Assembly: GCA_965230045.1 (NCBI GenBank)
Contig: OZ245940.1
Location: 2,852,001-2,916,000 of the forward strand
Direction: 5' to 3'
DNA from: G963662905 sp965230045
GTDB taxonomy: Bacteria; Bacteroidota; Bacteroidia; Bacteroidales; WRLA01
DNA: 64,000 nt
Each line of letters starts with the position of its first letter. Position 1 is the stretch's first letter. The position numbers and the translations under genes were made by a program. Positions 9,644 to 17,750 of the stretch are shown here, piece by piece. The notes beneath the pieces are model-generated. The model was given only the letters and a program-made list of their open reading frames with translations, searched no databases and had not been told where the DNA came from.

Positions 9644-9660
9644 ATAGGTTGAATGCTTTT

Positions 9661-11133
9661 TTAATAAGCGCGTGCAAACAAAACCCTTTGTTTTGAAGCT
9701 TTCCCTGAATACACGCAAACACCTTCTTCCATTTCGTTATTGAAAGGAATGGCGCGAATAGTTGCTTTGGTTTCGTTTTTGATTTTTTCTTCGGTTTCTG
9801 TGGTGCCGTCCCAATGTGCGAGGATGAAACCGCCTTTTTCTATTTGCTCCTTAAAGCCATCCCATGTATCCACTTTATAAGTGCTGCCTTCGCGGAATTT
9901 CAGGGCGCGATCATAAAGGTTTTGCTGGATTTCTTCCAAAAGCTGTTCCGCTTTTTCGGCTGCGTCTTCCAGTTGGATAACTTCCTTTGTCAGTGTATCG
10001 CGGCGGGCAATTTCAATCGTGCCGTTTTCCAGATCGCGCGGGCCGAGTGCAAAACGTACAGGAACGCCTTTAAATTCGTATTCGTTAAATTTCCAGCCGG
10101 GCTTAAAGGTGTCGCGGTCGTCAAATTTCACACTGATGCCTTTGGCTTCGAGCTGTTTCTTGATTTTATTGGCTGCTTCTGAAATCTCGGCCAGTTGTTC
10201 GCTTTTGCGATAAATAGGAACGATTACAACCTGGGTGGGAGCAAGTTTTGGAGGCAGTACAAGTCCGTTGTCGTCGCTATGCGTCATAATGAGCGCGCCC
10301 ATCAGGCGTGTAGAAACGCCCCAGCTGGTTGCCCAAACGTGTTCCAGTTTATTTTCTTTGTTGAGGTATTTTACATCAAAAGCTTTGGCGAAATTTTGTC
10401 CGAGGAAGTGGCTCGTACCGGCTTGCAGTGCTTTTCCGTCCTGCATCAGGGCTTCAATACAATAAGTATCGAGTGCACCGGCAAAACGTTCGCTTTCCGA
10501 TTTACGTCCTTTGATTACCGGAATGGCCATCCACTTTTCGGCAAAATCAGCATAAACATCAATCATTTTTTGCGTTTCTTCCAGTGCCTCTTCGCGGGTA
10601 GCATGCGCCGTATGGCCTTCCTGCCAGAGGAATTCGGCTGTGCGGAGGAACAGGCGTGTGCGCATTTCCCAGCGGACTACATTGGCCCATTGGTTGATGA
10701 GCAAGGGCAGGTCGCGATAGCTTTGGATCCAGTTTTTATAAGTGTCCCAGATAATGGTTTCGGATGTGGGGCGAACAATCAGTTCTTCTTCGAGCTTTGC
10801 TGCCGGATCAACCACAACGCCACCGTTTTCCTCATCGTTCTTCAAACGGTAATGCGTAACTACCGCGCATTCTTTGGCAAATCCTTCTACATGGTCGGCT
10901 TCACGGCTGAAAAATGACTTTGGAATGAAAATGGGAAAATAGGCATTCACATGTCCCGTATCTTTAAACATCTTGTCCAGTACGCCCTGCATCGTTTCCC
11001 AGATTGCATAACCATAAGGTTTGATTACCATGCATCCGCGTACCGCAGAGTTCTCTGCCAGATCGGCTTTAATGACCAACTCATTGTACCACTGTGCATA
11101 ATTTTCTTCTCTTGTCGAAAAATTCTTAGCCAT
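9661..11133 (-). CDS. proS: Prolyl-tRNA synthetase (archaeal/eukaryotic-type)
   Basis: A class II aminoacyl-tRNA synthetase of 490 residues from the Met of MAKNFSTREENY. An upstream in-frame extension to 11172 is unlikely to be translated. The catalytic core with motif 2 (about residues 140-160, VVRWEMRTRLFLRT) is followed by the anticodon-binding domain and a C-terminal zinc-binding-like extension ending RVLFARAY. There is no YbaK-type editing insertion, so this is the short ProRS found in Bacteroidota and archaea. It charges tRNA-Pro in the cytoplasm. Transcribed divergently from the lipoprotein gene at 11251. Confidence 0.97.
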   Translation of the reverse strand: MAKNFSTREENYAQWYNELVIKADLAENSAVRGCMVIKPYGYAIWETMQGVLDKMFKDTGHVNAYFPIFIPKSFFSREADHVEGFAKECAVVTHYRLKNDEENGGVVVDPAAKLEEELIVRPTSETIIWDTYKNWIQSYRDLPLLINQWANVVRWEMRTRLFLRTAEFLWQEGHTAHATREEALEETQKMIDVYADFAEKWMAIPVIKGRKSESERFAGALDTYCIEALMQDGKALQAGTSHFLGQNFAKAFDVKYLNKENKLEHVWATSWGVSTRLMGALIMTHSDDNGLVLPPKLAPTQVVIVPIYRKSEQLAEISEAANKIKKQLEAKGISVKFDDRDTFKPGWKFNEYEFKGVPVRFALGPRDLENGTIEIARRDTLTKEVIQLEDAAEKAEQLLEEIQQNLYDRALKFREGSTYKVDTWDGFKEQIEKGGFILAHWDGTTETEEKIKNETKATIRAIPFNNEMEEGVCVYSGKASKQRVLFARAY

Positions 11134-11250
11134 AATTGAAAAATGGTATGATATTTGAATTTGTTTAAGCACTTATTAGCGCCGAAAGCGGCAAAAATAA
11201 TAAGAAAGAACGAGAAAAATGCAAATATGAATTTAAATACGGAGGTTATC

Positions 11251-12999
11251 ATGAGATCACTTATTTCCATCACCATTATATCATCGCTTCTGATGTTGGG
11301 CTGTACTTCCACTTACACAGCTTCAACACCATATGATGATGCTTACTATTCGGTAAGCAATGCGCAAAGCCATCCAACCGCAACGGATGCGAAAGCCTCT
11401 GAGCAAAAATCATCTGATCTGGCGCAGGAGCCGCAGCAAGTTAAAGTTGTTGAACGCCATATTTACCAGGAACCCGAAAATGATTATCAGTATCAGGAAC
11501 CTGAGCAGCGTTCACTGGCCAGTGATATGCGCCAGTACAGCGAATACAGCCAGGCTCCACAAACAAATCCCGATGAACCGGTTTACACTACAACAGAGGA
11601 GTTTACAGATGATGACGGGCAAGCTTACGTCACTAATAATTACTATTACGAAACGGATGATTTTTCATTCGATGATGATTATTACGATTATAGCTACGCT
11701 GCCCGCATCAACCGTTTTCACCGTCCTTACAGCGGATTTGGTTATTACGATCCCTGCTACACCGACCTGTATTACTATACCTATGATCCATTTTATTGGG
11801 GAACAAGTATTTATGTAGGCAATAGCTGGGGCTGGCCTTATTACGGTGGAAACTGGGGCTTTTCCTTTGGTTGGGGCTGGGGCTCAATAGGTTTTGGCTG
11901 GGGATATCCCGGATGGGGCTATCCCGGATGGGGCTATCCCGGATATGGCTGGGGCTACCCTTACTACGGTTATAACAGCTATTGGAACGGTTACTGGAAT
12001 GGCTGGCATGACGGCTACTACTGGGGTGGCGGTGGTCATCATCACGGAAATGCTTCCGGATATTATTACGGACCACGTCGTGGACGAGGCAATACCGATG
12101 GAGCCCGTTTTGCAGGAACAGGTGCTACACTTGGCGACCGCGCATCATGGGCAAGGGGAGGAGCAAGTGCAACTCCACGAACAAAGGACGGCTCATCTTC
12201 CATCAGCGACCGTGCTGCCGCCGTAAACTCTGATCGTGCTGCACACGCAAGAGGAAATGCTTCCGTGACTAAAGACCGCACAGGCGTATCCGCTAACGAC
12301 CGTACTGCATCTGTAAGCAATGAAAGGGCAAATGCTGCCCGGGCCAACAGGGCTGATACTCGTTCTGATGTGGCCAAAACAAGCCGTGAAAATACCGCAC
12401 GCTCAGCCAATGCGCGCACAAGCCAAAATACAGACCCACGTACTGAACGTTCACAGTCAAGGTATTCGCGCAAGTCAAATGCCGGTTCCGGAGATTACAA
12501 CCGTTACAGCAGGCAAAACCGTATGAGCGCTTCAGATTTGTCGCGTGCACGGTCTAATCCCGCATCTCAAACTAAGCGGTATACACAGCCGGGAAGCAAT
12601 ACGCGCCGCTCAAGTACAGAATATACTGCACCCTCACGTTCGCCCATTGTTCCCAACAGGACATCCAATAATAACACCAGGGTAAACCGCTACGACCGCT
12701 CTACGCAAAGCAGGCAGGTTCGTCAGACGGCGGCACCTTCAAATAATACGCGTGCCACAACAACACGTACTTATTCAAAACCATCCCGGATATCATACTC
12801 GCAGCCGGCAAGCCGAAGCAGCAGTAGCACACGTACCAAAAGCTATTCCAGCCCGTCGCGCAGCAGCAGTTATTCAAGTCCGGCACGTTCTTCCTCATCA
12901 CGTTCTTCAGGGTCATCTTATTCCAGTCCGTCCCGTTCATCAGGTTCGAGTGGCAGCAGCAGGAGCAGTGGCTCTTCCGGCGGAGGCCGTCGTCGATAG
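11251..12999 (+). CDS. Repetitive, low-complexity lipoprotein of unknown function
   Basis: The start is set by GGAGG at 11241-11245, five bases before the ATG; upstream in-frame starts are rejected. The 582-residue product begins with a lipoprotein signal, lipobox LMLGC with Cys18, and is predicted to be lipidated and envelope-bound. A charged Glu/Asp/Tyr-rich segment follows, then a Trp/Gly/Tyr-rich block with tandem GWGYPG units. After that come a His/Gly stretch and repeats like DRAAxVxxDRA, and finally a Ser/Arg-rich tail (SPSRSSSYSS type) ending GGGRRR. No enzyme domain is visible. Aromatic-glycine repeats suggest a structural or surface-interaction role, but that is inference. The codon-level repeats leave long open shadows in other frames. 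Confidence 0.85.
   Translation: MRSLISITIISSLLMLGCTSTYTASTPYDDAYYSVSNAQSHPTATDAKASEQKSSDLAQEPQQVKVVERHIYQEPENDYQYQEPEQRSLASDMRQYSEYSQAPQTNPDEPVYTTTEEFTDDDGQAYVTNNYYYETDDFSFDDDYYDYSYAARINRFHRPYSGFGYYDPCYTDLYYYTYDPFYWGTSIYVGNSWGWPYYGGNWGFSFGWGWGSIGFGWGYPGWGYPGWGYPGYGWGYPYYGYNSYWNGYWNGWHDGYYWGGGGHHHGNASGYYYGPRRGRGNTDGARFAGTGATLGDRASWARGGASATPRTKDGSSSISDRAAAVNSDRAAHARGNASVTKDRTGVSANDRTASVSNERANAARANRADTRSDVAKTSRENTARSANARTSQNTDPRTERSQSRYSRKSNAGSGDYNRYSRQNRMSASDLSRARSNPASQTKRYTQPGSNTRRSSTEYTAPSRSPIVPNRTSNNNTRVNRYDRSTQSRQVRQTAAPSNNTRATTTRTYSKPSRISYSQPASRSSSSTRTKSYSSPSRSSSYSSPARSSSSRSSGSSYSSPSRSSGSSGSSRSSGSSGGGRRR
11896..11940 (+). repeat. 15-bp in-gene tandem repeat encoding GWGYP units
   Basis: Two identical 15-bp units (GGATGGGGCTATCCC, 11911-11940) are preceded by a one-step-diverged unit at 11896-11910 and followed by related sequence. 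They encode the GWGYPG block of the lipoprotein. The identity at DNA level suggests recent expansion by slippage. Confidence 0.8.
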
Positions 13000-13141
13000 G
13001 GTGCTTTTAGATTCGGTGTCTCCAGCTCATTGAATAATTTACCGGAACATCTTTAAAGGCGATAGCAACATAAATTTCAATGACGTATTGCCTGAAATAT
13101 TTAATGTTAACAGATAGAAAAACGAATAAAATTATAATACC

Positions 13142-14578
13142 ATGAAAAAACTAAATATCCTCATTGCGCTGATATTGCTTTCTGCAGTTACATTTGGCCA
13201 GAATGCAGTGGATGCCTTACGCTATTCAAATATAAACTACAGTGGAACAGCACGCTTTTCAGGTATGTCGGGTGCATTTTCTGCCGTTGGCGCCGATTTC
13301 AGTGTGCTCAGTACCAACCCTGCCGGTATGGGCCTGTTCAAAACATCGGATTTTACAGTTACGCCTTCGCTTTATTTTTCTTCAACAGAATCGGAGTACT
13401 TTGGAAACCTGCGATCCGATGATAGCTATGCCTTTAATTTCAATAATTTGGGAGTGGTTTTAACCATGACTTATCCCAATCGTCTCGAAGAAGCAGGCTG
13501 GCGTAATGTGCAGTTTGGGTTTGGAGTGAACCGGATCAATGATTTTCATGGACGTATGTTTTTTGAAGGCTTCAATCCCAATAATTCTATGCTCACTCAA
13601 ATGGTAGCCGATGCCAATGTGTATGGGATTCAGGATGGATCGATTACCGATATGGCTGAGAAAGCCAATCTCATTTTTGAAGATGGGGGCGAGTACTTTT
13701 CGGATATGCAGGAAGGAGATGTTTATCAAAGGCAAACATCCGAAACAAGCGGTGCCATGAACGAAATGGTCTTTTCCGTTTCGGGGAATTACAGCGATCG
13801 CTTATATGTTGGTGTTACATTGGGCATGCCCATCATCCGATATTATTATGATGCTGTTTACACAGAAGAAGATTCAGAAGGAAAGAACCCTTATTTTCAA
13901 TCCATGCAGTTTACCGAAAGCATAGAAACCCGGGGAACGGGGATCAATGGTAAATTTGGCTTGATATTCCGCGCAACAGATTTCCTTCGTTTGGGTGCTG
14001 CAATCCATACACCAACTTATTTTGGAAGTATGCAGGACCGCTGGCGGTATAGTATGAGTTCGGCTTTTGATAGCCTGTACGATAATCAGTATGTGGACAG
14101 CCCATACAGCGAATACAATTATGAAATGGTAACCCCTTGGCGTGCAATGGGTGGTCTGGCACTCGTTTTTGGAACGAATGGAATGCTCTCGGCAGATTAC
14201 GAGTATGTGGATTATTCCGGGGCAAAACTACGTCCAAGTGGAGAATTTTATGATCAAAATCAGGCGATTAGCGATACTTATACTTCGCAGCACAAATTGC
14301 GCGTAGGTACTGAATGGCGCTATGGGCCGTTCAGCTTCCGTGGCGGTTACGCTTATGAAACAAGCCCTTATAAAGATACTGAAGTAAATGATGCTGCTGT
14401 CAGCAGTTTTTCGCTTGGCCTGGGCTATCGTTATCAGCAGTTTGCAATGGATCTTTCTTTTGTGCAGGCCAGTTCAACACAAAAATATTATCCGTATTAC
14501 GTAAGCAGCAACCGTCCGGTAGTTACAAACGATATTTCAAATACAAGCATCGCTTTGACATTGGGTTACAAATTTTAG
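13142..14578 (+). CDS. OmpP1/FadL-family outer-membrane transporter
   Basis: A 478-residue outer-membrane beta-barrel with a signal peptide (MKKLNILIALILLSAVTFGQ). The family's N-terminal hatch signature is visible as ARFSGMSGAFSAVGADFS and LSTNPAGMGL (about residues 35-65). Alternating aromatic/polar strands follow to a C-terminal strand ending in Phe (ALTLGYKF). FadL-type proteins import hydrophobic compounds; the substrate here is unknown. The gene is monocistronic, with a strong terminator at 14600. Confidence 0.88.
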   Translation: MKKLNILIALILLSAVTFGQNAVDALRYSNINYSGTARFSGMSGAFSAVGADFSVLSTNPAGMGLFKTSDFTVTPSLYFSSTESEYFGNLRSDDSYAFNFNNLGVVLTMTYPNRLEEAGWRNVQFGFGVNRINDFHGRMFFEGFNPNNSMLTQMVADANVYGIQDGSITDMAEKANLIFEDGGEYFSDMQEGDVYQRQTSETSGAMNEMVFSVSGNYSDRLYVGVTLGMPIIRYYYDAVYTEEDSEGKNPYFQSMQFTESIETRGTGINGKFGLIFRATDFLRLGAAIHTPTYFGSMQDRWRYSMSSAFDSLYDNQYVDSPYSEYNYEMVTPWRAMGGLALVFGTNGMLSADYEYVDYSGAKLRPSGEFYDQNQAISDTYTSQHKLRVGTEWRYGPFSFRGGYAYETSPYKDTEVNDAAVSSFSLGLGYRYQQFAMDLSFVQASSTQKYYPYYVSSNRPVVTNDISNTSIALTLGYKF

Positions 14579-14599
14579 AAATGGCGTATGCGTTTACCG

Positions 14600-14634
14600 G
14601 CCTTCCATCTTTTTAGATGGAGGGCTTTTTTTTG
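14600..14634 (+). terminator. Rho-independent terminator
   Basis: GCCTTCCATC pairs with GATGGAGGGC around a TTTTTA loop, followed by eight or more T residues, 21 bp after the OmpP1/FadL gene. Confidence 0.9.
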
Positions 14635-14720
14635 TTTTTTGCTGTAACAATATATGCCGGATGGACGTTTAGTATTTGAATGGCTTTGTAAGCTCCTTTG
14701 AATCATTAAAATGGTATTCT

Positions 14721-15149
14721 ATGATAAGGAAGATTTACTTTTCTGTAGTTTTGATCTTGTTCCTGCTTTGTGTTGAAACAGTCAGGTCGCAAAGTATTGA
14801 CAGCCTGATGCAACAGGTCAATAACAATAATTATGTGGAAGCCATCGTGGGCAGCAGTGAGATGATTGCCGGCGGCCTTGTCAGTGCCGATTTGTTTTTT
14901 ATCCGGGGATATTCTTACTTTCAGTTAGGCCGCTTTGAGGATGCGCTTCTGGATTTGACCAATACCATAAAAATTAATGAGAATTATGTTCAGGCATACA
15001 TATATCGCGCAAAAACAAAGCAGCAACTGGGCTCTTACATCAGTGCCATGGCCGATTACAGCGAAGCGCGAAAACGCGATCCGTACAAAACAACCGCAGA
15101 AGTAGTGAAGTCGTTTGTGGTTTCACTTTTTTCAAAAAAAGGGGATTGA
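14721..15149 (+). CDS. Small exported TPR protein
   Basis: The start is placed at 14721 (MIRKIYFSVVLILFLLCV...), which gives a clean signal peptide ending near VRSQS. The more upstream in-frame ATG would add a non-hydrophobic leader. The 142-residue product contains about three tetratricopeptide-like helical pairs (GRFEDALLDLTNTIKINENY, SYISAMADYSEARKRDP). TPR repeats mediate protein contacts; partner and function are unknown. It stands alone between a terminator and the tRNA-Glu pair. Confidence 0.75.
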   Translation: MIRKIYFSVVLILFLLCVETVRSQSIDSLMQQVNNNNYVEAIVGSSEMIAGGLVSADLFFIRGYSYFQLGRFEDALLDLTNTIKINENYVQAYIYRAKTKQQLGSYISAMADYSEARKRDPYKTTAEVVKSFVVSLFSKKGD

Positions 15150-15196
15150 GCCTCTTTCAATTCAAACAACAACTACTGTTTAATAAAAAATATCAT

Positions 15197-15225
15197 AAAA
15201 AAAGCCCGGCATTTCTGCCAGGCTT
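15197..15225 (-). terminator. Terminator of the tRNA-Glu pair
   Basis: On the minus strand AAGCCTGGCA pairs with TGCCGGGCTT around GAAA and is followed by a T run. It lies 12 bp past the 3' end of the second-transcribed tRNA-Glu. Confidence 0.8.
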
Positions 15226-15236
15226 CGCTGTTGTTG

Positions 15237-15308
15237 TACTCCGTAGGGGATTTGAACCCCTGCTACCAGGATGAAAACCTGGCGTCCTAACCCCTAGACG
15301 AACGGAGC
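15237..15308 (-). tRNA. tRNA-Glu (anticodon TTC)
   Basis: The 72-nt gene folds as a complete cloverleaf. The acceptor GCTCCGT pairs with ACGGAGT (first pair G-U). The anticodon stem CCAGG/CCTGG closes loop TTTTCAT with anticodon TTC. The T arm has AGGGGTTCAAATCCCCT. CCA is not encoded. It is identical over the tRNA body to the copy at 15323, with only 14 bp between them. Confidence 0.97.
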
Positions 15309-15322
15309 ATGAACTGTCTTGG

Positions 15323-15394
15323 TACTCCGTAGGGGATTTGAACCCCTGCTACCAGGATGAAAACCTGGCGTCCTAACCCCTAGACGAACGGAGC
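15323..15394 (-). tRNA. tRNA-Glu (anticodon TTC), tandem copy
   Basis: A second, identical tRNA-Glu(TTC) cloverleaf. It is transcribed first of the pair and is probably co-transcribed with the copy at 15237, ending at the terminator at 15197-15225. CCA is not encoded. Confidence 0.97.
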
Positions 15395-15680
15395 ATTGTT
15401 CTTTAGTTCATGATAAGCACAACAACATTTAAAGATCTTTTTTCCCGAATGGGGATGCAAAAGTACTACCTTTTTTTAAATAACCAAACTTTTTAGGAAA
15501 AAATTTTAGCTTAAACAGCTGATGAGATGTTAAATGCTTGATTTTGAATAAACTGATTTCTTGATTTTTTTTGAAATTGATTTAATGGTAGTCAGAAAAG
15601 ATGAAGTTTCCGCGCAGTAGCTTTTTTGGGGGACTCATTTCATCATCTGTTTCGGATTCATAAGGCTTGATTAAGATGCA

Positions 15681-15712
15681 TTTGCCTTGAATTTTTTTCT
15701 ATTCTATATTTG
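15681..15712 (+). promoter_or_regulatory. Bacteroidota-type promoter P1 for rpsF-rpsR-rplI
   Basis: TTTG at 15681-15684, 20 bp spacer, TATATTTG at 15705-15712. This is an exact match to the -33 TTTG / -7 TAnnTTTG pattern of the primary sigma factor in this phylum. About 70 bp upstream of the rpsF start. Confidence 0.7.
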
Positions 15713-15739
15713 TGCACATTAAAAAATAGTGTAATTTTG
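15709..15739 (+). promoter_or_regulatory. Bacteroidota-type promoter P2 for rpsF-rpsR-rplI
   Basis: TTTG at 15709-15712, 19 bp spacer, TAATTTTG at 15732-15739. Its -33 element is the last four bases of the P1 -7 element, so the two promoters are interlocked. Confidence 0.65.
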
Positions 15740-15785
15740 CAACCCGTTTTAAGAATTTAGTTCTAATTATTTAAAAATCAAAGAA

Positions 15786-16145
15786 ATGCTTAAACAGTAC
15801 GAAACCGTTTTCATTTTAACTCCCGTTTTGTCTGAAGAACAGATGAAGGAAGCGGTTAAAAAGTACCAGTCGTTCATCACAGAGAACGGTGGTAAGATAG
15901 TGCACGAAGAGCACTGGGGCATGCGTAAACTGGCATACCCGATCCAAAAGAAATCATCAGGATTTTATCACCTGATTGAGTTTACTCATGAAACAGGTGC
16001 CATGATCCAGGATATGGAACTGGCTTTTAAACGCGATGAGCGCGTTCTTCGCTTTTTAACCGTAAAACTCGACAAGCATGCTGTTGCTTATAACGAGAAA
16101 AAACGCAAAGCAGCGAAAGCCAAAAAAGAAGAAGTTCAATCCTAA
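15786..16145 (+). CDS. rpsF: 30S ribosomal protein bS6
   Basis: A 119-residue ribosomal protein (MLKQYETVFILTPVLSEEQM...) with the bS6 ferredoxin-like fold segments HEEHWGMRKLAYPIQKK and FKRDERVLRFLTVKLDKHA, ending in a Lys-rich tail. It binds 16S rRNA with bS18, encoded 19 bp downstream. First gene of the conserved rpsF-rpsR-rplI operon. Confidence 0.98.
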   Translation: MLKQYETVFILTPVLSEEQMKEAVKKYQSFITENGGKIVHEEHWGMRKLAYPIQKKSSGFYHLIEFTHETGAMIQDMELAFKRDERVLRFLTVKLDKHAVAYNEKKRKAAKAKKEEVQS

Positions 16146-16164
16146 GAATTAAAACGAAAAGAAA

Positions 16165-16434
16165 ATGGCACAACAAAATTCAGAAATCAGGTATTTAACG
16201 CCAATTGCAGTTGATACCCGCAAGAAAAAATATTGTCGTTTCAAAAAAAGCGGCATTAAGTATATCGATTATAAAGACGAAAACTTTCTGATGAAGTTTG
16301 TAAACGAGCAGGGAAAAATTCTGCCCCGCCGTCTTACCGGTACTTCCACAAAATATCAAAAGAAAGTTGCACAGGCCATAAAAAGGGCACGTCATATCGC
16401 CCTCATGCCTTATGTTGGTGATTTATTAAAATAA
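16165..16434 (+). CDS. rpsR: 30S ribosomal protein bS18
   Basis: An 89-residue bS18 protein with the characteristic KKKYCRFKKSGIKYIDYKD and LPRRLTGTSTKYQKKVAQAI segments. It partners bS6 on the small-subunit platform. Second gene of the operon, followed after 12 bp by rplI. Confidence 0.98.
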   Translation: MAQQNSEIRYLTPIAVDTRKKKYCRFKKSGIKYIDYKDENFLMKFVNEQGKILPRRLTGTSTKYQKKVAQAIKRARHIALMPYVGDLLK

Positions 16435-16446
16435 GGAGGACACGAA

Positions 16447-16896
16447 ATGGACATTATTTTAAAACAAGATGTTACAGGTGTCGGTTATGCTAATGAAATC
16501 GTAACCGTTAAGGATGGCTTTGCACGTAATTACCTCATTCCTCAGGGAATGGCTATCCTCGCTACAAAATCTGCACGTAAAGCACACGAAGAACTGCTGC
16601 GTCAGAAATCATATAAAGAAGAAAAAATCCGCAAAGAAAGTACTGCTCTTGCAGAAGCTCTTGAAGGCCTTACCGTTCGTATCGGTGCCAAAGCTTCCAG
16701 CAATGGTAAAATCTTTGGTTCTGTAAATGCCCTGCAAATCGCTGATGCACTGAAAGAACAGTTTAATTACGATGTGGATCGTAAGAAAATCTTTGTTGAT
16801 GGCAGCTCTATTAAAGAACTCGGTACCTATAATGCCGATGTGAAACTGCACAAAGAAATTGGTGCAAAAATCAGTTTTGAAGTTTTTGCTGAATAA
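16447..16896 (+). CDS. rplI: 50S ribosomal protein bL9
   Basis: A 149-residue bL9 protein. The N-terminal rRNA-binding domain (DVTGVGYANEIVTVKDGFARNYLIP) is joined by a long helix to a C-terminal domain (GKIFGSVNALQIADAL). AAGGAGG lies 9-15 bp upstream of the ATG, one of the few strong Shine-Dalgarno sequences in the window. Last gene of the operon, followed by a terminator. Confidence 0.98.
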   Translation: MDIILKQDVTGVGYANEIVTVKDGFARNYLIPQGMAILATKSARKAHEELLRQKSYKEEKIRKESTALAEALEGLTVRIGAKASSNGKIFGSVNALQIADALKEQFNYDVDRKKIFVDGSSIKELGTYNADVKLHKEIGAKISFEVFAE

Positions 16897-16917
16897 TGCT
16901 ACAGCATAAAATATTTA

Positions 16918-16950
16918 AAGCGCCCTGTTTTTCGGGGCGCTTTTTTTTTA
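16918..16950 (+). terminator. Terminator of rpsF-rpsR-rplI
   Basis: AAGCGCCC pairs with GGGGCGCTT around TGTTTTTC, followed by a nine-T run. Confidence 0.92.
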
Positions 16951-16978
16951 TTGTGCCGCTGATTATTAACTTTGTCCC

Positions 16979-17746
16979 ATGGCTCTTACAAAAAATCAAA
17001 TAAAACACCTGCAATCACTGGCGCAAAGGAAATACCGCCAAAAACTGGGTTTCTTTATTGCTGAGGGACCAAAGGTTTGCCTCGACCTTTTACGTCATAC
17101 CTGGGATTCATGCGAACTTTATGCATTACCAAAGTTTTTAAATCAACATACTTTTCCTTCCTGGGTGCAAATTTTTGAAGTGAATGATATCGAATTGGGA
17201 AAAATATCTAATCTTAAAACGCCCAATCAGCTGCTTTGCGTGTTCCCAATCCCGGAGGATGCCATCGGTGTTTTTCCGGAAAATTCTGAAAAACCTATCA
17301 TTGTCCTCGATGGAATCAGCGATCCGGGCAATATGGGAACCATCATCCGGACGATGAACTGGTTTGGTTTTGAGGAACTTGTGATGACCAATGACTGTGT
17401 TGAACACTACAACCCAAAAGTAGTGCAGGCCACAATGGGCGCTTTGCGTTCGGTACGATGCCGTTATGCTCCGGCAGAGGAAATCGCAGCTCAGTTAAAA
17501 GGCTCCAACTATACCGCTTTCGGAACATTTCTTGATGGTGAAAATGCTTTCAAATGCAATTTTCCATTACAAACTGCTTTGATAATTGGTAGCGAATCGC
17601 ATGGCATACGGCCTGAGCTGGCAAAGGCAGTGAACCGTAAAATAAGCATCCCGGCACAAAAAGGGGAGAAAATGGCCGAATCGCTCAATGCCTCTGTGGC
17701 GGGTGGGATATTGATTGCAGAAATGTTCCGTAAAATTATATTTTAA
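16979..17746 (+). CDS. SpoU/TrmH-family RNA 2'-O-methyltransferase
   Basis: A 255-residue SPOUT methyltransferase. An N-terminal substrate-binding region (MALTKNQIKHLQSLAQRKYRQKLGFFIAEG) precedes the knotted SAM-binding domain with its three motifs: VLDGISDPGNMGTIIRT, TALIIGSESHGI and IPAQKGEKMAESLNASVAGGI. It modifies ribose in rRNA or tRNA; RlmB or TsnR-like targets are possible but cannot be told from sequence. A TAACTTTG box 5 bp before the start could mean a very short leader. The next gene starts 4 bp after its stop. Confidence 0.93.
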   Translation: MALTKNQIKHLQSLAQRKYRQKLGFFIAEGPKVCLDLLRHTWDSCELYALPKFLNQHTFPSWVQIFEVNDIELGKISNLKTPNQLLCVFPIPEDAIGVFPENSEKPIIVLDGISDPGNMGTIIRTMNWFGFEELVMTNDCVEHYNPKVVQATMGALRSVRCRYAPAEEIAAQLKGSNYTAFGTFLDGENAFKCNFPLQTALIIGSESHGIRPELAKAVNRKISIPAQKGEKMAESLNASVAGGILIAEMFRKIIF

Positions 17747-17750
17747 ATCT

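Noticed and set aside
8852..9718. 288-codon minus-strand frame opposite cysN
   Set aside because: Runs across the end of cysN and both terminators; Phe/Ile/His-rich shadow without signal or domain.
10195..10917. 240-codon open frame on the plus strand inside proS
   Set aside because: Antisense to a well-supported prolyl-tRNA synthetase; no domain-like composition and no start signal.
12066..12473. Open frames opposite the repetitive lipoprotein
   Set aside because: Codon repeats keep several frames open at once; the plus-strand frame has the ribosome-binding site and lipobox.
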